This document shows, one piece after another, positions 47,589 through 59,100 of a stretch of 64,000 nucleotides of DNA; position 1 is the first letter of the stretch; each line of letters starts with the position of its first letter. The notes below the pieces were generated by a model. The model searched no databases. It was not told where the DNA came from and saw nothing but the letters and a program-made list of their open reading frames with translations. Source of the DNA: Phoebastria nigripes (taxonomy: Eukaryota > Chordata > Aves > Procellariiformes > Diomedeidae); the NCBI GenBank assembly GCA_035582835.1, contig JAYKAV010002441.1, forward strand, positions 19,252 through 83,251, given 5' to 3'. Position numbers and translations under genes: made by a program.

Positions 47589-50500
47589 CTGTAAAGAGCA
47601 ATAAAAATGCAGGTTACAGGAGAGCTAGCAAGCTACTTTCTCAAACTACAGTTTGCTTGTTCCCCACAATTCTTTAGCTTAAATTTTGCTGGGGTGTCTG
47701 GAGCTGGCTGAGTGCTCATGTGATTCCTCTCAAGGATCTGCCAGCCTCTCTGTAAGTTACTCTTGTGTACAAGCAATGACTTTAAGTCCTAATAACCTAT
47801 GTTTGGGCTGATAATGGTGCTAACTTGGAGAGCGTGTTAAAAAGCAGTTGAGTAGCTAGCAGTGACTCACTGTTAAACAGCAGGGTTTTGTGTAAGAAAT
47901 GAGTCACTCTTGTTTCTGGAAAACATGAGGAGGAAAGCAGAGCCAGGGGAATGATGAGTATGAAGCAGCCTTCCCCACGCTAATAGTCCTGCTGACAGCA
48001 GGTGTCAAATGTGTTCATAAGCCCAGAAAGCATTCGGTGCTCTGGACGAGGCAGAGCTGATGGTCTAGGAGCTTTTTTTAGCATTGCTTTTTCTTTTCTT
48101 CCTATCTAAGTGGTAACACTGAAGTCAGTATACATAGTGCCTTTAGACTTTCTAGTTTTTGTTTTTTTTTTTTTCCAAAAATACAGCAAAACTTGGCGAG
48201 AATTTTGACATTAGCCTGTCCAGTACCTGCCTTATATCTGAATGAAAATATTGTTGTTGCATGGATTAAATACCAACATTTTCACAATTCACTTTAACTT
48301 CATACTGGAAGAGTCTTGCTGTTTCTAGTAATGCAATGAGCTGGAGGGTCTTGGGGAGGGCACAACGGGCAACGTGAGATTTGGAGAGAGATCCTTCAAA
48401 AATTCTGGAAGAGTAGATGGAGATGCTGTTTCAGCTTTCTCTCTTCAAATTAGGCTGGTTTTCTGCTTAAAACTTGTTCTTGAAATTGTACCTCTCAGTT
48501 GCTCTGTAGCTGTACAGTTGGGCAAATTCACTGGATCAGAAAAGTAGCCATTTCCTTCACTATGTGGTAATGGTTTCTCTTTGAAAGGAACACCTGAGGG
48601 AGACTCAGGTTATTCTTTTCTATCACAATAAGTAACCTGTAATGGATTTTTTAAAAAATGTTCTGCTTTGTGTAGGATTATTCCCTCATTCTACTTACTA
48701 CTATTTTCACAATATCAAGCACTACATTTGTGCGAAGGCTTTGTCCCCTGGGATTATCAGCTCTTAAACTCTGCCAAATATTCCTCCTACAGCAATTCAT
48801 GTTATATTAAACAAAAAGAAGATTAAAAACATTGGTTAGATCACTTGCAGGTTTCATTCTTTGAATCTCCTTGGTATTTGTCAACTCATTTCTGCAAGAT
48901 TTTTGTTTCTCTTTTTCCAATTTTTTTTCTTTTTAAATTCCAAACATTTTTTATTTTTCCCATCTGTAGTATACACTTTAGACCTCGAATCAGGAAGCAT
49001 GGAGATAATACAGCATGTCCTTTTGGACAAAACCCTTCCTATTCCTTACCTTAAAGGGAGGAGACTCAGGCAGCCAACTAGAAAAGACAAAATGAAACAG
49101 AAGCTGCTGTACCAGTTCAGTGTGTTTTGATAGATCTTGTTGTAGACTGTAGATGTCACTACTCCTGTGGTGACTAAAGACAACTGCAGCAGGACAAACA
49201 CCTTACCTGTAAAACAAGAACATAGTTTGTTACCAGGGAGAAAAAAACAGCTCTGGTACCTCCCTGCNGAATCCAGGATCACCACTGCGTGGAAGAGTGA
49301 TGTGGTCATTGCTTCACAAGCACCAGATGGCATGGGCTTGCATCTGCTGCTGTTCTGGACCAGAATTAAATGACTTTTCCTTCTTTTAGGCATAGGACAA
49401 CTAGAAAACTGTTTGCTTAAACAGTCTAGATGTAGAAGTAGCTGCTTGGAAGAGCAGCAATAAACTGGGCAGTAAGTGCTCCTTTCCACAGGAGGTAGAA
49501 AAGTAGTCTTGGGCTAACATCTTCAGGACAGGAGAGATTTTAGTCAGGGTCTGCTTCTGCCCTAGGCAGGAAGAGTGGTCCACTGGGTTAAAATGACAAT
49601 AATGCCTGAAATGGGGAGGTGCGTGTGATCCGTATGATGTTTAGGGAGGAGGAAAGGCAGAAACTGAACCCTAGTTGAAACAGCTTTTTTGCTGAAGTGC
49701 ACCCTTCTGTTTCTGCTGTGGTAAACGGGGGAAGGGGAAGTAACCCAGCCCTGCCGGGATGTGCAGACTGGGGAGCAAGGTCAGGGCTGTGCATTGTGCT
49801 TGCTGCCCTGGCAGCCTTCTCCACCGCACAGCACCAGCAGCCACCACGTAAGGAGACAACACTGCTACCAGGAGACAAGGGCTGCTCCGCTTCATGGTCC
49901 TGCTCGAGAGCTGGTCTGCTGCTGTAATCGGGTGCAGCCTGTACGGCTCATGGTGGAGGTTAAAAACATTATGATTAATAATAATGATTAATTTGGGGTG
50001 TGAGCTGCACTACTTCTGGCAGGTAAGTGAGTTTGCTATGGAGCACGTTGAGAAGCACAAGCAGTAGGAATGAACTGGTGACAGAGCAGTGTCGTGTTCA
50101 TATGGCAGAAGGGAAAAGGATGCAAAGGATGGCTGTGGGAACGTGTTTGGAGGAGGCACGAGCAGTCATGGGCCTGAGGTGCTGTTTGAATGCATGGCCA
50201 GTCCTGTCTGTTGTGTCTAAATCCAGCTCATTCGGGTAAAAACAGTAGCCTTCAATACAGTGTTGTAAAATACATATATTTTACTATTTTCTAATACTTT
50301 TTTTAATAGAAAAGAATTTCTGCTCCTGTTTACCAAAAAGGGCCAATTTTTATGCAAAGGTTATCCTTTGTTAGTTAAATCATGGTCTGACAGGAACAAA
50401 TTGCCAGGTAACACTTGGAGACATATTTAGAGAGCATAACTGCAAAAAGATGAAAGAAATCCATCCTTCCCAAAACTGGAAGAAGCCAAATATAAATGGT

Positions 50501-53500
50501 GTGAGTATCACAGTGCTTCAACCCAATGTCTTGCTTCTCTTAGTTTTCCCTGGAGCACTGTGTTTTTGAGCAGCACCTCATATATTTTCCCTGCCTTTGA
50601 GCTGCACACCAACAGTAATCTCTTGAAGCACGTGCTGAAAATTTTGTGGATAAATGATGACGCAACTGAGGACGAGAAGTTTGGATGTGACAACCTTGTC
50701 CTGCAAGTTTCTCTGCTCCTCCCTTCCCATTTGTGGTACCAACTGTTCTGTTTTTATTACGCAAAGCACAGATTGCAGCAATAACTTACCTTTCTCTTTG
50801 TACCTTAGGCTGAATGGAGGTATTTGAGGGTTTTTTGACCAGTAAGGTAACCAAAGTACTTACCATAAGATGATCCTTCAACATGCTTGGATAACATGGA
50901 CCTGATGGTTGGTAAGGGGATGAGGGCAAAGAGCATCACTGCCCGTGCTGCANTGCAATGAATATGTAGTTATCCTCAGTACCTGCTCCTTGTCTCCCAA
51001 CACAACAACCACTGTTCTTAAAGACTACGTGCCTCTGGCTTGGGCAGGGCCTTTGCTTCACCTTTTCTTGTCCCTTGAGTACCAGAAAGAAGTACAAATC
51101 TTTGGTAGGAGTGTAGGTCCTTGCATCATCCAAGCAATGGTGGATAAGCCACCTATTGCTCCCACTAGCAGAGGTACTTTGCCCAAACCAGCCGTGGTCT
51201 CTTGGTTTCAGCCTGAAATCCCAGCATAGATGGAATATGGCACTGTCCTTTGAGATAGTGAGGCCGATGATTTGAGTCTAACCAGCGGAGAGAGCACCCC
51301 ATGCTACATGGCCTTGACAGGAACAGTACCTTTGTAACACTATAGCTGTTTTCTCTCTCAGTGCTTCTGACTTGCAGTATTTTAGGCTTCTGTAGTGTGG
51401 AAACTTTTAGGGAGCTGGAATTATCTTCCTGTCAGCAGAACCAACCTCAGTGAATACTTGGTCCATGTCTAGTATACCAAGGTGTTCCTTCAATGCAGGG
51501 AATAAGCATCCTGCACACTGTGTAGCAGCATGCGTTCATGATGGACTTAATATTAAACAAGCATTTTTTAATTTTATTTTTTTATCTTTTGTTCCCCAGC
51601 CTGATAGCCTAAACAAACAAAATCTCTTAAAAATTTCACTCAATGTTTGGCTTAGTACACAAATATAATATCCTACCATTTTCCCCTTTAGAATAACTTT
51701 GTTTGATTTTCAATTTCTCATTCCCTCTAGGGGCAGACAGAAAAATTGCTTCAGGCCATTTCTCTTAGATCTTTTTCTCACTTTCAGAAGCAAAACCTCA
51801 AAGCCATGCAACACACAATACTCTGTCAGATATGAATCATCCCTCTCACTGCCACAACAGATGCACTTCTTGGGTTTTGTTTTCTGTGTTCCTGCAGAGG
51901 CTACCTCCCAACAATAAACTTGCCTTTCCTCCGTCGTGGGATGCTGCCCCATCTATTGTTACCCGCCCCTTGGTCATTTATACATAGTGTAAGATTTGTA
52001 CACTACATTCTCATGATATTTTAGTTGCTAAAGCAGCTCCAATGTTTCACTATTAAGTTTCCCATCAGCCATAAATACCTTAATGTAAAAAAATAAATTA
52101 CATCTTAAGATGTTTGCTTAATAGGAAACCTTTGCCAATTTGTTTCTGTTGTAGCCTTAAGCCTTACCTCACAAGAAGCCAGTGCTTCCCATTAATGCAG
52201 CAGTGTGGTCCGACTAGTACAGGTAGCCAGCAACAATTCCCACTCCCCCGAGGCATGAGCATTGTTCCCCTGCTCAGATCTGGGCTATGACCAAGTGATG
52301 AATTACAAGTCAACCGGCCTTAAACTAAGCCTTGGCAGGAGTGCATGCCTCCTCTGGATATTGTAGGGTGCTGAGTGTAAGGGGTAGAAAGTGAGATGTG
52401 GGGAGAGAGGAATGATAATGAAGCCCTCTTGGGAATCGCTCATGTGATGGTCTGCTGAGCTCCCTGCTCTGAAACTTGCGGTGAAGCAGAGCCAAAGCCC
52501 TTCTCCTGATGCTGAAACACCCCAGCCCCTTTCTCAGGGTGCACTCACTCATGCAAGCGGCTGTTTGACTCACCAATGTAGAACAGGAACGTCCACCGCA
52601 CGAAGGCCATGATGAGGATGCCAGCGCTGAAGGATGCCACTCCGATCATGATCATGGTAATGTCCCTCAGGTATTTGGAGAACACAAATACCCCTAGAAA
52701 GCTGGTGATGAAGATCACGTACCCAGCAGCATTGCCATGGCCGATCTCCACTGCGTTCCAACTTAAAGGTTCCCTGAGCAAGAAGAGTGGGAGTACATTC
52801 ATTGCACCAACGACGGCAAGGTCATAGAGGATTGCTGCCACAAACAGCATGATCATGGTGAGTTTCGAGGGGGATACTGGAGTGGAGCTGCTGCTCTCCG
52901 AAGGTTGGGAACACCCTGCTGCTGCTGCTTCTTTGTGGGCTGGTAGCTGGCTGCCCACCTCCTCTGCACTCTTGGCTTTGGCTGGGCAGGAAGCTGCTGG
53001 CTTGGGCACTGTCAGGACAAAAATGCTGTAGAGGAGGCAGAAAGCATAGCAAGCGATGCTGCAGCCCACCAGCACAGTGCCCTCTCGATAGCGGTCACTG
53101 AAGCCAACAAAGAGGTAGCCAGATGCCATGCTTCCCAGAAAGCCAGCGAGGCCATACACCAGCTCAATAATGATAAGCCGCAGAGACCTCCTGCTCTCGG
53201 AGGAGCCCAGGGATCCCAGAGCCATGACGCCTGCCCAGAGCGTGGTGAAACCACCTGTCAGCCCATTGAAGGCAGCAGCCCCATACATCACCTCGATCGG
53301 CCAGCCCAGCAGGATCAGGAGGAGCAGGAGAGTTTTGGAGCCCAAGTAGCCAAGAAGAGGGAAGCAGATGGGGATCTTCCGATGCATCCTGTCCCCCAGC
53401 TTGGACAAGCCATAGGCTGACACCAGTGGGCTCAGGCCCAGGACTAGATTGTAGATGATATAAAAATCAGAGACAGCCTTCTGCTGAGCATCTTCCAGTG

Positions 53501-53642
53501 CATGGGAGGGAGCGGTGGCATTGGTCTGGTTGTAGTAATTCTTCACCACCAGCAGCAGCGCCGTGTCGTAGAAGGCGCTGGCCACTTGGGAACCTGCAAC
53601 CACCGGCTCAATCCACGTCCTCATTGCCATCACCCCCACCAT
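47531..53642 (-). CDS. SLC46A2: SLC46A2 (thymic stromal cotransporter), complete, four exons
   Basis: Four minus-strand exons join to 1368 bp, 455 residues and a TGA stop; human SLC46A2 has 475. The protein is a 12-helix major facilitator transporter of the plasma or endosomal membrane, in the same family as the proton-coupled folate transporter SLC46A1. Visible features are N-glycosylation sequons NQT and NAT in the first outer loop (residues 38-43), the loop 2-3 motif GDRMHRK (83-89) typical of the superfamily, a poorly conserved Ser/Ala-rich central loop (about 214-260), and helices such as LTMIMLFVAAILYDLAVVG after it. In mammals the gene is expressed in thymic cortical epithelium; reports link SLC46 members to uptake of muropeptides and cyclic dinucleotides, but the substrate cannot be read from sequence. 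All introns are GT-AG. It converges with SNX30, as in human 9q32. Confidence 0.96.
47589..49049 (-). other. SLC46A2 intron 3
   Basis: A 1.5-kb GT-AG intron. It is T- and A-rich in places (48154-48175, 48915-48960 on plus) and shows no other feature. Confidence 0.85.
49050..49206 (-). CDS. SLC46A2: SLC46A2 exon 3
   Basis: The exon is 157 bp: GT completing a glycine codon, 51 codons from KVFVLLQLSL to LSLLPL, then AG of a split serine codon. The acceptor is gttttacag and the donor taag|gtaagg. It carries the last two transmembrane helices and the strongly conserved TGVVTSTVYNKIYQ loop. Confidence 0.95.
49207..50863 (-). other. SLC46A2 intron 2
   Basis: A 1.7-kb GT-AG intron. It includes an AT-rich patch with repeated TAAT cores at 49973-49992. 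No coding signal. Confidence 0.85.
50864..50947 (-). CDS. SLC46A2: SLC46A2 exon 2
   Basis: This 84-bp exon was found by homology on the reverse strand. After tgcag it supplies CA to finish an alanine codon, then 27 codons beginning RAVMLFALIPLPTIR and ending GSSY, then one G before gtaagt. Human reads RAVMLFALIPVTTIR and GSSYG at the same place. An ambiguous base at 50953 lies in the acceptor region, four bases before the AG, and does not touch it. Confidence 0.95.
50948..52573 (-). other. SLC46A2 intron 1
   Basis: A 1.6-kb GT-AG intron after the large first exon. A 14-bp palindrome acatcttaagatgt sits at 52110-52123. Otherwise nothing is recognised. Confidence 0.85.
52574..53642 (-). CDS. 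SLC46A2: SLC46A2 exon 1: start to helix 10 region
   Basis: The coding part is 1069 bp, 356 codons plus one base, ending TTCTACATTG|gtgagt. I start at ATG 53642-53640, which gives MVGVMAMRTWIEPVV: it has A at -3 and G at +4 and lies close to the human start before the shared RTW(I/V)EPVV block. The frame stays open for 97 further codons upstream, but that stretch has no homology to the family and contains a TATA-like site. Start codons at residues 5 and 7 (GVM, AM) are weaker alternatives. Confidence 0.93.
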
Positions 53643-53820
53643 GCTGCTGGCAACTGCCTCTTCTTGGGGAGAGCTGTTTTCAGGGAGATGCGCAGGAGGA
53701 AACAGCTCTTCAGAAGCTCTGCTCTGGAGGCATGCTTGGAGAGGAGCAGCAGAGGAAAAAACAAAAGGTCCACCAGGCTGCACAGAGTCAGAGAGTTGTG
53801 CAAGAGATGATCTGGCTGGG
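53643..53820 (-). other. SLC46A2: SLC46A2 5' untranslated region (putative)
   Basis: The stretch between the chosen ATG and a start site some 30 bp downstream of the TATA-like motif at 53845-53854. It is GA/CT-rich, stays open in the coding frame and shows no homology to SLC46 proteins, so I treat it as untranslated. Confidence 0.35.
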
Positions 53821-53844
53821 AGGATATCTGCACCTCGCCTTGCT

Positions 53845-53854
53845 ACATATATGC
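53845..53854 (-). promoter_or_regulatory. TATA-like element upstream of SLC46A2
   Basis: The minus strand reads gcatatatgt about 205 bp before the start codon, next to a short GTGC repeat. Its spacing would set transcription start near 53815. This is one short AT-rich motif in GC-richer sequence; a TATA-less promoter is equally possible. Confidence 0.3.
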
Positions 53855-54087
53855 ACGCACGCACATCCCTGCGCTGCTCTGATCTCCAGCTCATGCGTGA
53901 GAGGCTTTTGTACAGCNGGAGAACGCCCTGCACTTGCCAACTGCCACTGCTCCTCTTCCTGGTGTAGTTTCAACAGAGGTCAGATGACCCAGGGGAATTT
54001 CTCTCTCCCAGTTTAGGAAGTGAAAATGCCCATATCAAGTAATTGCTGCAATTTGGGGTGGTGGTTTCTTTTTGGTTTGGTTTGGTT

Positions 54088-54101
54088 CCCCCCCCCCCCC
54101 C
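54088..54101. repeat. C14 homopolymer next to a TTTGG repeat
   Basis: A run of 14 C follows (tttgg)n-like sequence at 54070-54087, about 450 bp upstream of the SLC46A2 start codon. The minus strand, facing the gene, is G-rich. Confidence 0.85.
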
Positions 54102-54935
54102 TTTGGCATCCTTCACATGTCAGAGCACTCTCAGGATGGCTGCAGGGGCAGGGGATGGCTGTGTGCTTTTCTATTGGGTAATTTGTGAATTCCCCTTACC
54201 GCCAGCTCTTTTCCCTTTCTTCTACACAAATATGTTGTTGGATCTTTTGCTTTTACCTGCTCCCATCTGCCCTGTTGCTGCATCGTGCCTCTTATATCAT
54301 TGTTGTTTCAATAACGCAGTCAGGAAATTACACCAAAAAGAAGTTCAAAGGGGAAAAGCCTATTTTTGGTAACCTGCCTCCCACGGCTGCCACTCTGCCT
54401 GCTGTGTCCTTTGGCTTTACGATGTGGGAATTTCCAAGAGGAGGAGAAAAGTCCCAATTTATCCAAAGGCATCGGCAACCGCTGCACCCCAGTAATCAGC
54501 CAGCTGAGCTGGAGGCTGGGGTGGGTGAGAGCTGTTTTCCAGCCCCAGCTCCTCAGGGTGGTGGCCGTGCCTCTCTGCAGGCGCTGATGCCACATGCAGC
54601 TTTGCAGCTTGAAGTCAGCCTCTGATTTTGCTGCTGCCCAAGGGGGTCAGGCGAAGCGACGCATCCCAAGCAGCTTGGGGTCCCTGCGGGCACGATGGTG
54701 TGGCTGACCTGAAGCACAAGAAGCTCTTGGAGCAGGATATGGCGCAAGCAGGCAGCCAGCTCCAAGGAAGATGCTTGCGGTCCCAGCTGCAGGAAATACT
54801 TGGGAGGATATTTGGCAGCCTCAAAAATGCTAACTTAAATGATAATGATCTCATTCTGCACTGGTTTAATGAATCATAACAGGCAGAATAACAATCTGTT
54901 CCAGGAAGATTTATGATGATTACTTTAAAAAATAA

Positions 54936-54948
54936 ATTAATGATTAAT
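54936..54948. promoter_or_regulatory. HNF1-like homeodomain site upstream of SLC46A2
   Basis: attaatgattaat contains the TTAATNATTAA core of the HNF1 palindrome, about 1.3 kb upstream of the start codon. It is a sequence match only; binding is unproven and AT-rich DNA yields such motifs by chance. Confidence 0.25.
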
Positions 54949-55659
54949 TTGCAAGAACAATGTTAAAACCTCCATCTGTTGCACTCTCTATTGATTCAGG
55001 TGACATTTACTCAATGCCTGTGTACTCATGGTTCAAGAGTTTCATTTTTTCACTCTTAGTTTTGTTGTGCAATAATTTTTTGTTTATATTTCGATTCAAG
55101 GAAAAAAAGTCCCAAGAACTAACAGGGAAAGGAGTGGGGAATTGTCTGCTAGAATGATTTTCTGCTAAACAATTTCAGTTTCACCAGAGAATTTGATTTT
55201 TTGTCAGGCCAAAAGACTCCTAGCCAGCTGTAAAATATAATGTGGGTTGTTCCAACAGTTGGCTTTTTTTTCCCCAGATTTTCTGCAAAGGTTGTCTAGT
55301 TTCTTTCATTTTTATTCAGAAGTGGGACAAATCTTTTTCTCCAAACCCTGGAATATTTCCAGAGGATGAAAATTCCAGACAGCCTTACTGAAAACCCCAA
55401 AGCATCAGCCTGTGGCCAGTTGAAGCAACAAACGCAACCAGAGGAATTGCTGTGTTTCGCTTCACCCAGGGAGCCCTGTCTCTTCCACCAGACATTAGAG
55501 GGAAAGATAAATGACTTTGTCCCATTCAAGCTTCAATTTGGAACATTAGTTATCTTGGATCGCAGAGGTATGTTACAGGCACTGTGCTTGAGAAACTGCA
55601 GATCTGCTCAACTCTTAAATAAGGGATGTTTTTCCGCCACACTTTGTTGCATGTAAAGG

Positions 55660-56110
55660 CTGCCTGGCTTATTCATCTGACACTCTTGACATTTAGGTGA
55701 TACTGTGTTATGCTTAATGCTTTTCAGGCCTAGATAGCTAATGAACTGTGCTAAATGCCATTAGTGATCTCATGAATTACATATATATTTCCAGGATATT
55801 CTGAGTGTTCATTCACATTAAATGTACTTTTTAGAACTAATTCTTGCGGAAGGATATAATTTCACATCAATAAGTGCAAAAGAGTGAGTGCTAAAGTAAG
55901 AGTTTAACCCAGGCTCCAGAATATTTCCCACTGCAAAACACTTTTCATGAATACCATAATCATTTGATGCCACAAAGACTTCAAAATTACTATTCTCTAG
56001 CATCAGCTTTTCCATGGCGCCCAGTTCTTATATTACTAATATTTATAGGGACATTTGCATCCACTTTAAAATATGTTCATGCGGCATAAACACAGTGGAG
56101 CCTTAAGAGC
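55660..56110. promoter_or_regulatory. AT-rich block with a POU octamer, candidate enhancer
   Basis: About 450 bp, clearly more AT-rich and CpG-poor than its surroundings, with no repeat signature. It includes a perfect octamer ATTTGCAT at 56053-56060 and several TAAT cores. It lies ~2 kb upstream of SLC46A2. Conservation cannot be tested here. Confidence 0.25.
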
Positions 56111-59100
56111 CTTAAGAGAGTGGCCCTTGACATTTAAGAAAAATGTACCTTCGGAATCACTAAGACTAGTCTAAAAGCAAAAATACACTGGTGTAGCCTG
56201 CTGGAAGAGGAACACATTGTTTTAGGGCATGCCTCTCTAGACTCTTCTTGTCTGGAGACCCGCTAGAGGCCAGTTCAGCACCATGTTGCACCACCTCCCG
56301 GACATTTGTCAGTCTGGCCAAATAAGGGTGTTTAATGTCTCCCTGTGGCGATGTTATACATTCCTATGCAGTATTGCATTTTCTTTTTTTAAACCATTTA
56401 TGATAGTTACATCACTTTTTCTTTCTGAACAGGGTTGCTATAGGGATTTCAGTATGCTGGGGCAGCCAGGCTTGGCAGGTACCAGCATTTTGGAGCCTGG
56501 TATTCAGCACTCCTTGTCTGAAAAGGTCCTTTTGACATCCAGGACTGCAATCCAGCGTGGGCGCGTAAGCCCTCTTCATCTCCTTCACCTAAGCCTGCTG
56601 ATGGGATCTGTGATTTACAGTCTCTGGCTGGCAAGATGTTTCACCTCTGAGGGTCATACCACGAGGTGGTAAATCAGCTCTGTAACTCCTCCTCCTCCTT
56701 GGTACGTGCGGATCGTCCTGACGCACGCTGCAGCTTCGTGGCAGTGGCAAGGGTGGGAAACATGACTGGGGACTGGGAAGCGACCAGGTCTGAGCCCGGA
56801 TGGAGCTGCGGTCACGTTACAGCACCGGAGAGAGAGAGAGCTGGTTGAAAACACTGGGCAGAAGCAGCTATTTTGGTGATGGCCTGTTTTCCTTTGGAAA
56901 ATACGTCTTCGTCATAAATGACCACAGACTGTAATGCCAAGCTGTGTTCTTTCTCTCTGTGGTTTGGGAGATTGGCTTCCTCACTGGCTGGCGTTTAATT
57001 ATATATTACCCCTGTCCTCACAAGGCACGTGATTCTGCTCGCAGAGCTGGGGGAGATGGAGGGGGAGCAGAGGCTGCACAGAAAGCCGGGTGCACGGGGC
57101 AGGGGAAGCGGCTCCTGGCAGCTGCTGCATCGCCAGAGGGATACAGCATCCTGGTCCAGGGCAGTCATTTTGTCAGATCCAGAGCTGCCAATGGTAGACG
57201 CTAATGCCTGAACGTAAAAGGCCACCCCAGCAGCCTTGTTTCAGTGGCTCTGGAAAACGACATCCAGGCTGTTTGGAAATTCATGATGCTGGTGTCAGTA
57301 TCTGTAGCACAACAGCTGGTAAGTCCACCATTGCTGTAATAAAACACAGGACCATGCCCCTATGGGTGCACCTTGAGGTGTCTCAAACACTGAGACCCCT
57401 GGGCCAGCAGTCTGGCATTCAGGAGGCGCAGCACCACCAGACATGTTAACATCATCTATGGGAACATCTGCTCTCCACTGCTGCTCATGGGAAGAAGAGG
57501 AAGCCCAGGCCACAGTCAGTGCGAGCACATGGTGCCTCATTCCTCCATGCCTTGAGGCCTCACCCGTTGCCGAACATGAGCAAAGCCCAGAGAAGTGTGC
57601 AGGCTGCAAAAAAGCTGGAGAATGGATTTGCCCCGCAGAGAGACCTCATGGGGTGCACTGACGTGAAGCACGGTGAGGAGGGTTGACCCCATGCCAGGGT
57701 AGGGGAGGTCCACCAGCCTTCTCTTGGAAGAAGCTGGTGCTCCCCACCGCTTTGAGAGCAACATGGGAGAGCAGAGAGGAGCTGGGAACAGCAGCACTGT
57801 CCGGTTTCCTTTGGGACAGACGCTGGCTGACCAAGCAGCACCAGAAACCTGCTTTGTCTTGCTTTCACCCCCAGATGTCAAGTTTTTGTCTATTTTTCTC
57901 ATTTCAGAGTTTCCTGCTTACCTGGTTGGAGTCTCCTGTGGGCTTCTCCTTCTGCTGGAAAGAAAAAACACAGCACCCTCGACACACACTTTTTGCTGAG
58001 TTGGCTTCTTTTTTCTTTAGCTTGAGGAATTTAGGTGATTAATAGTGCTGACAGCTAACTGTATGCCTTAACATTAATCCTCTCCATGGAAGCAGGAAAA
58101 AAAGCTTCTTGTAGTACCTGGTGTCTGCCTGATCAGCTGGACCACAGAACAAATCCTGCTGTAGTTCTTAGATAAGCCCCAGATAATCCTGGGGCTAAAT
58201 GATTTTTTGTGTGTGCACATCCTCCTTTTCATTAATATTAATGTGTTTTTTAAATTGTTGTCAGCGTATATGGGTTTGGCACGGAAGCATTGCAAAGTTC
58301 AGGAGTGTGCAGGCAGCAATAGACTTGAGAGATGGGATGAAACAAACTATCCTAGAACTACAGCTTAAGCAATCCTATGTTTAATAAAGCAAAAGTGGGC
58401 AGTCTGGAAAAAATGAAATAACCATAGCAAAAACATGACTATTAAAAAATTTCACTACTGAATGAATGACAGTCAATAATCTGTAAAAAGTCAGTTCAAA
58501 ACCAAAACCTGCCCTCCCCTTCCCAAGTGCTCTCCAAAGCTATTTAGAAATAATTTTGGTTATCACCTACTTCACATTTTCATTTTTTATGTAGGTTTAG
58601 AAACTTTTATGGCAATGGTGAATGTGTACCTAAAAGTCTACAAACACGTTTGAATAATAGTAAGTTTGAGAAACGGCATTAAGAGTGAGTAAAAGCTCTG
58701 TAGAAGAAGGAGTGTGTGAGTATATTTGACTTGGGATTTATGAGATTGGAGAGGAACTGTGTGTTAAGCGTGGACGTGAATTAGAGGAAGGCTATACACA
58801 GAGCATATTGGGAAGGTTAATGTGGCAGAATAAAGGAGGAAAAAGAAATAGTAAGCCACCCATCCTTGTGGAGTGAAGCAGGGGGAGAAGAAAAGAAGAG
58901 CAAGGGAAAGAGGAGCACTAATTTTTCTGGGCTGGGAGGACCTTTGCTAGATAACTCAGCCCTAGCCAGGTACAATTAGAGGGAACAAGTATCTCTACAT
59001 AAGCCTGTGTCTCCAGGGAGGTAAGAACAGCAGCTGGCAGAGGACATCAGGACAGTGGAGAGAAAAGGGATGAATCCACCCCATTTTCCAGGGTGAGAAG

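Noticed and set aside
53498..54016. 172-codon plus-strand frame opposite SLC46A2 exon 1
   Set aside because: It is the antisense shadow of the transporter exon and its promoter side; no independent evidence for a gene.
56720..56724. GACGC motif as a FOXN1 site for thymic expression of SLC46A2
   Set aside because: The five-base motif also occurs at several other places in the window, so one match carries no weight.
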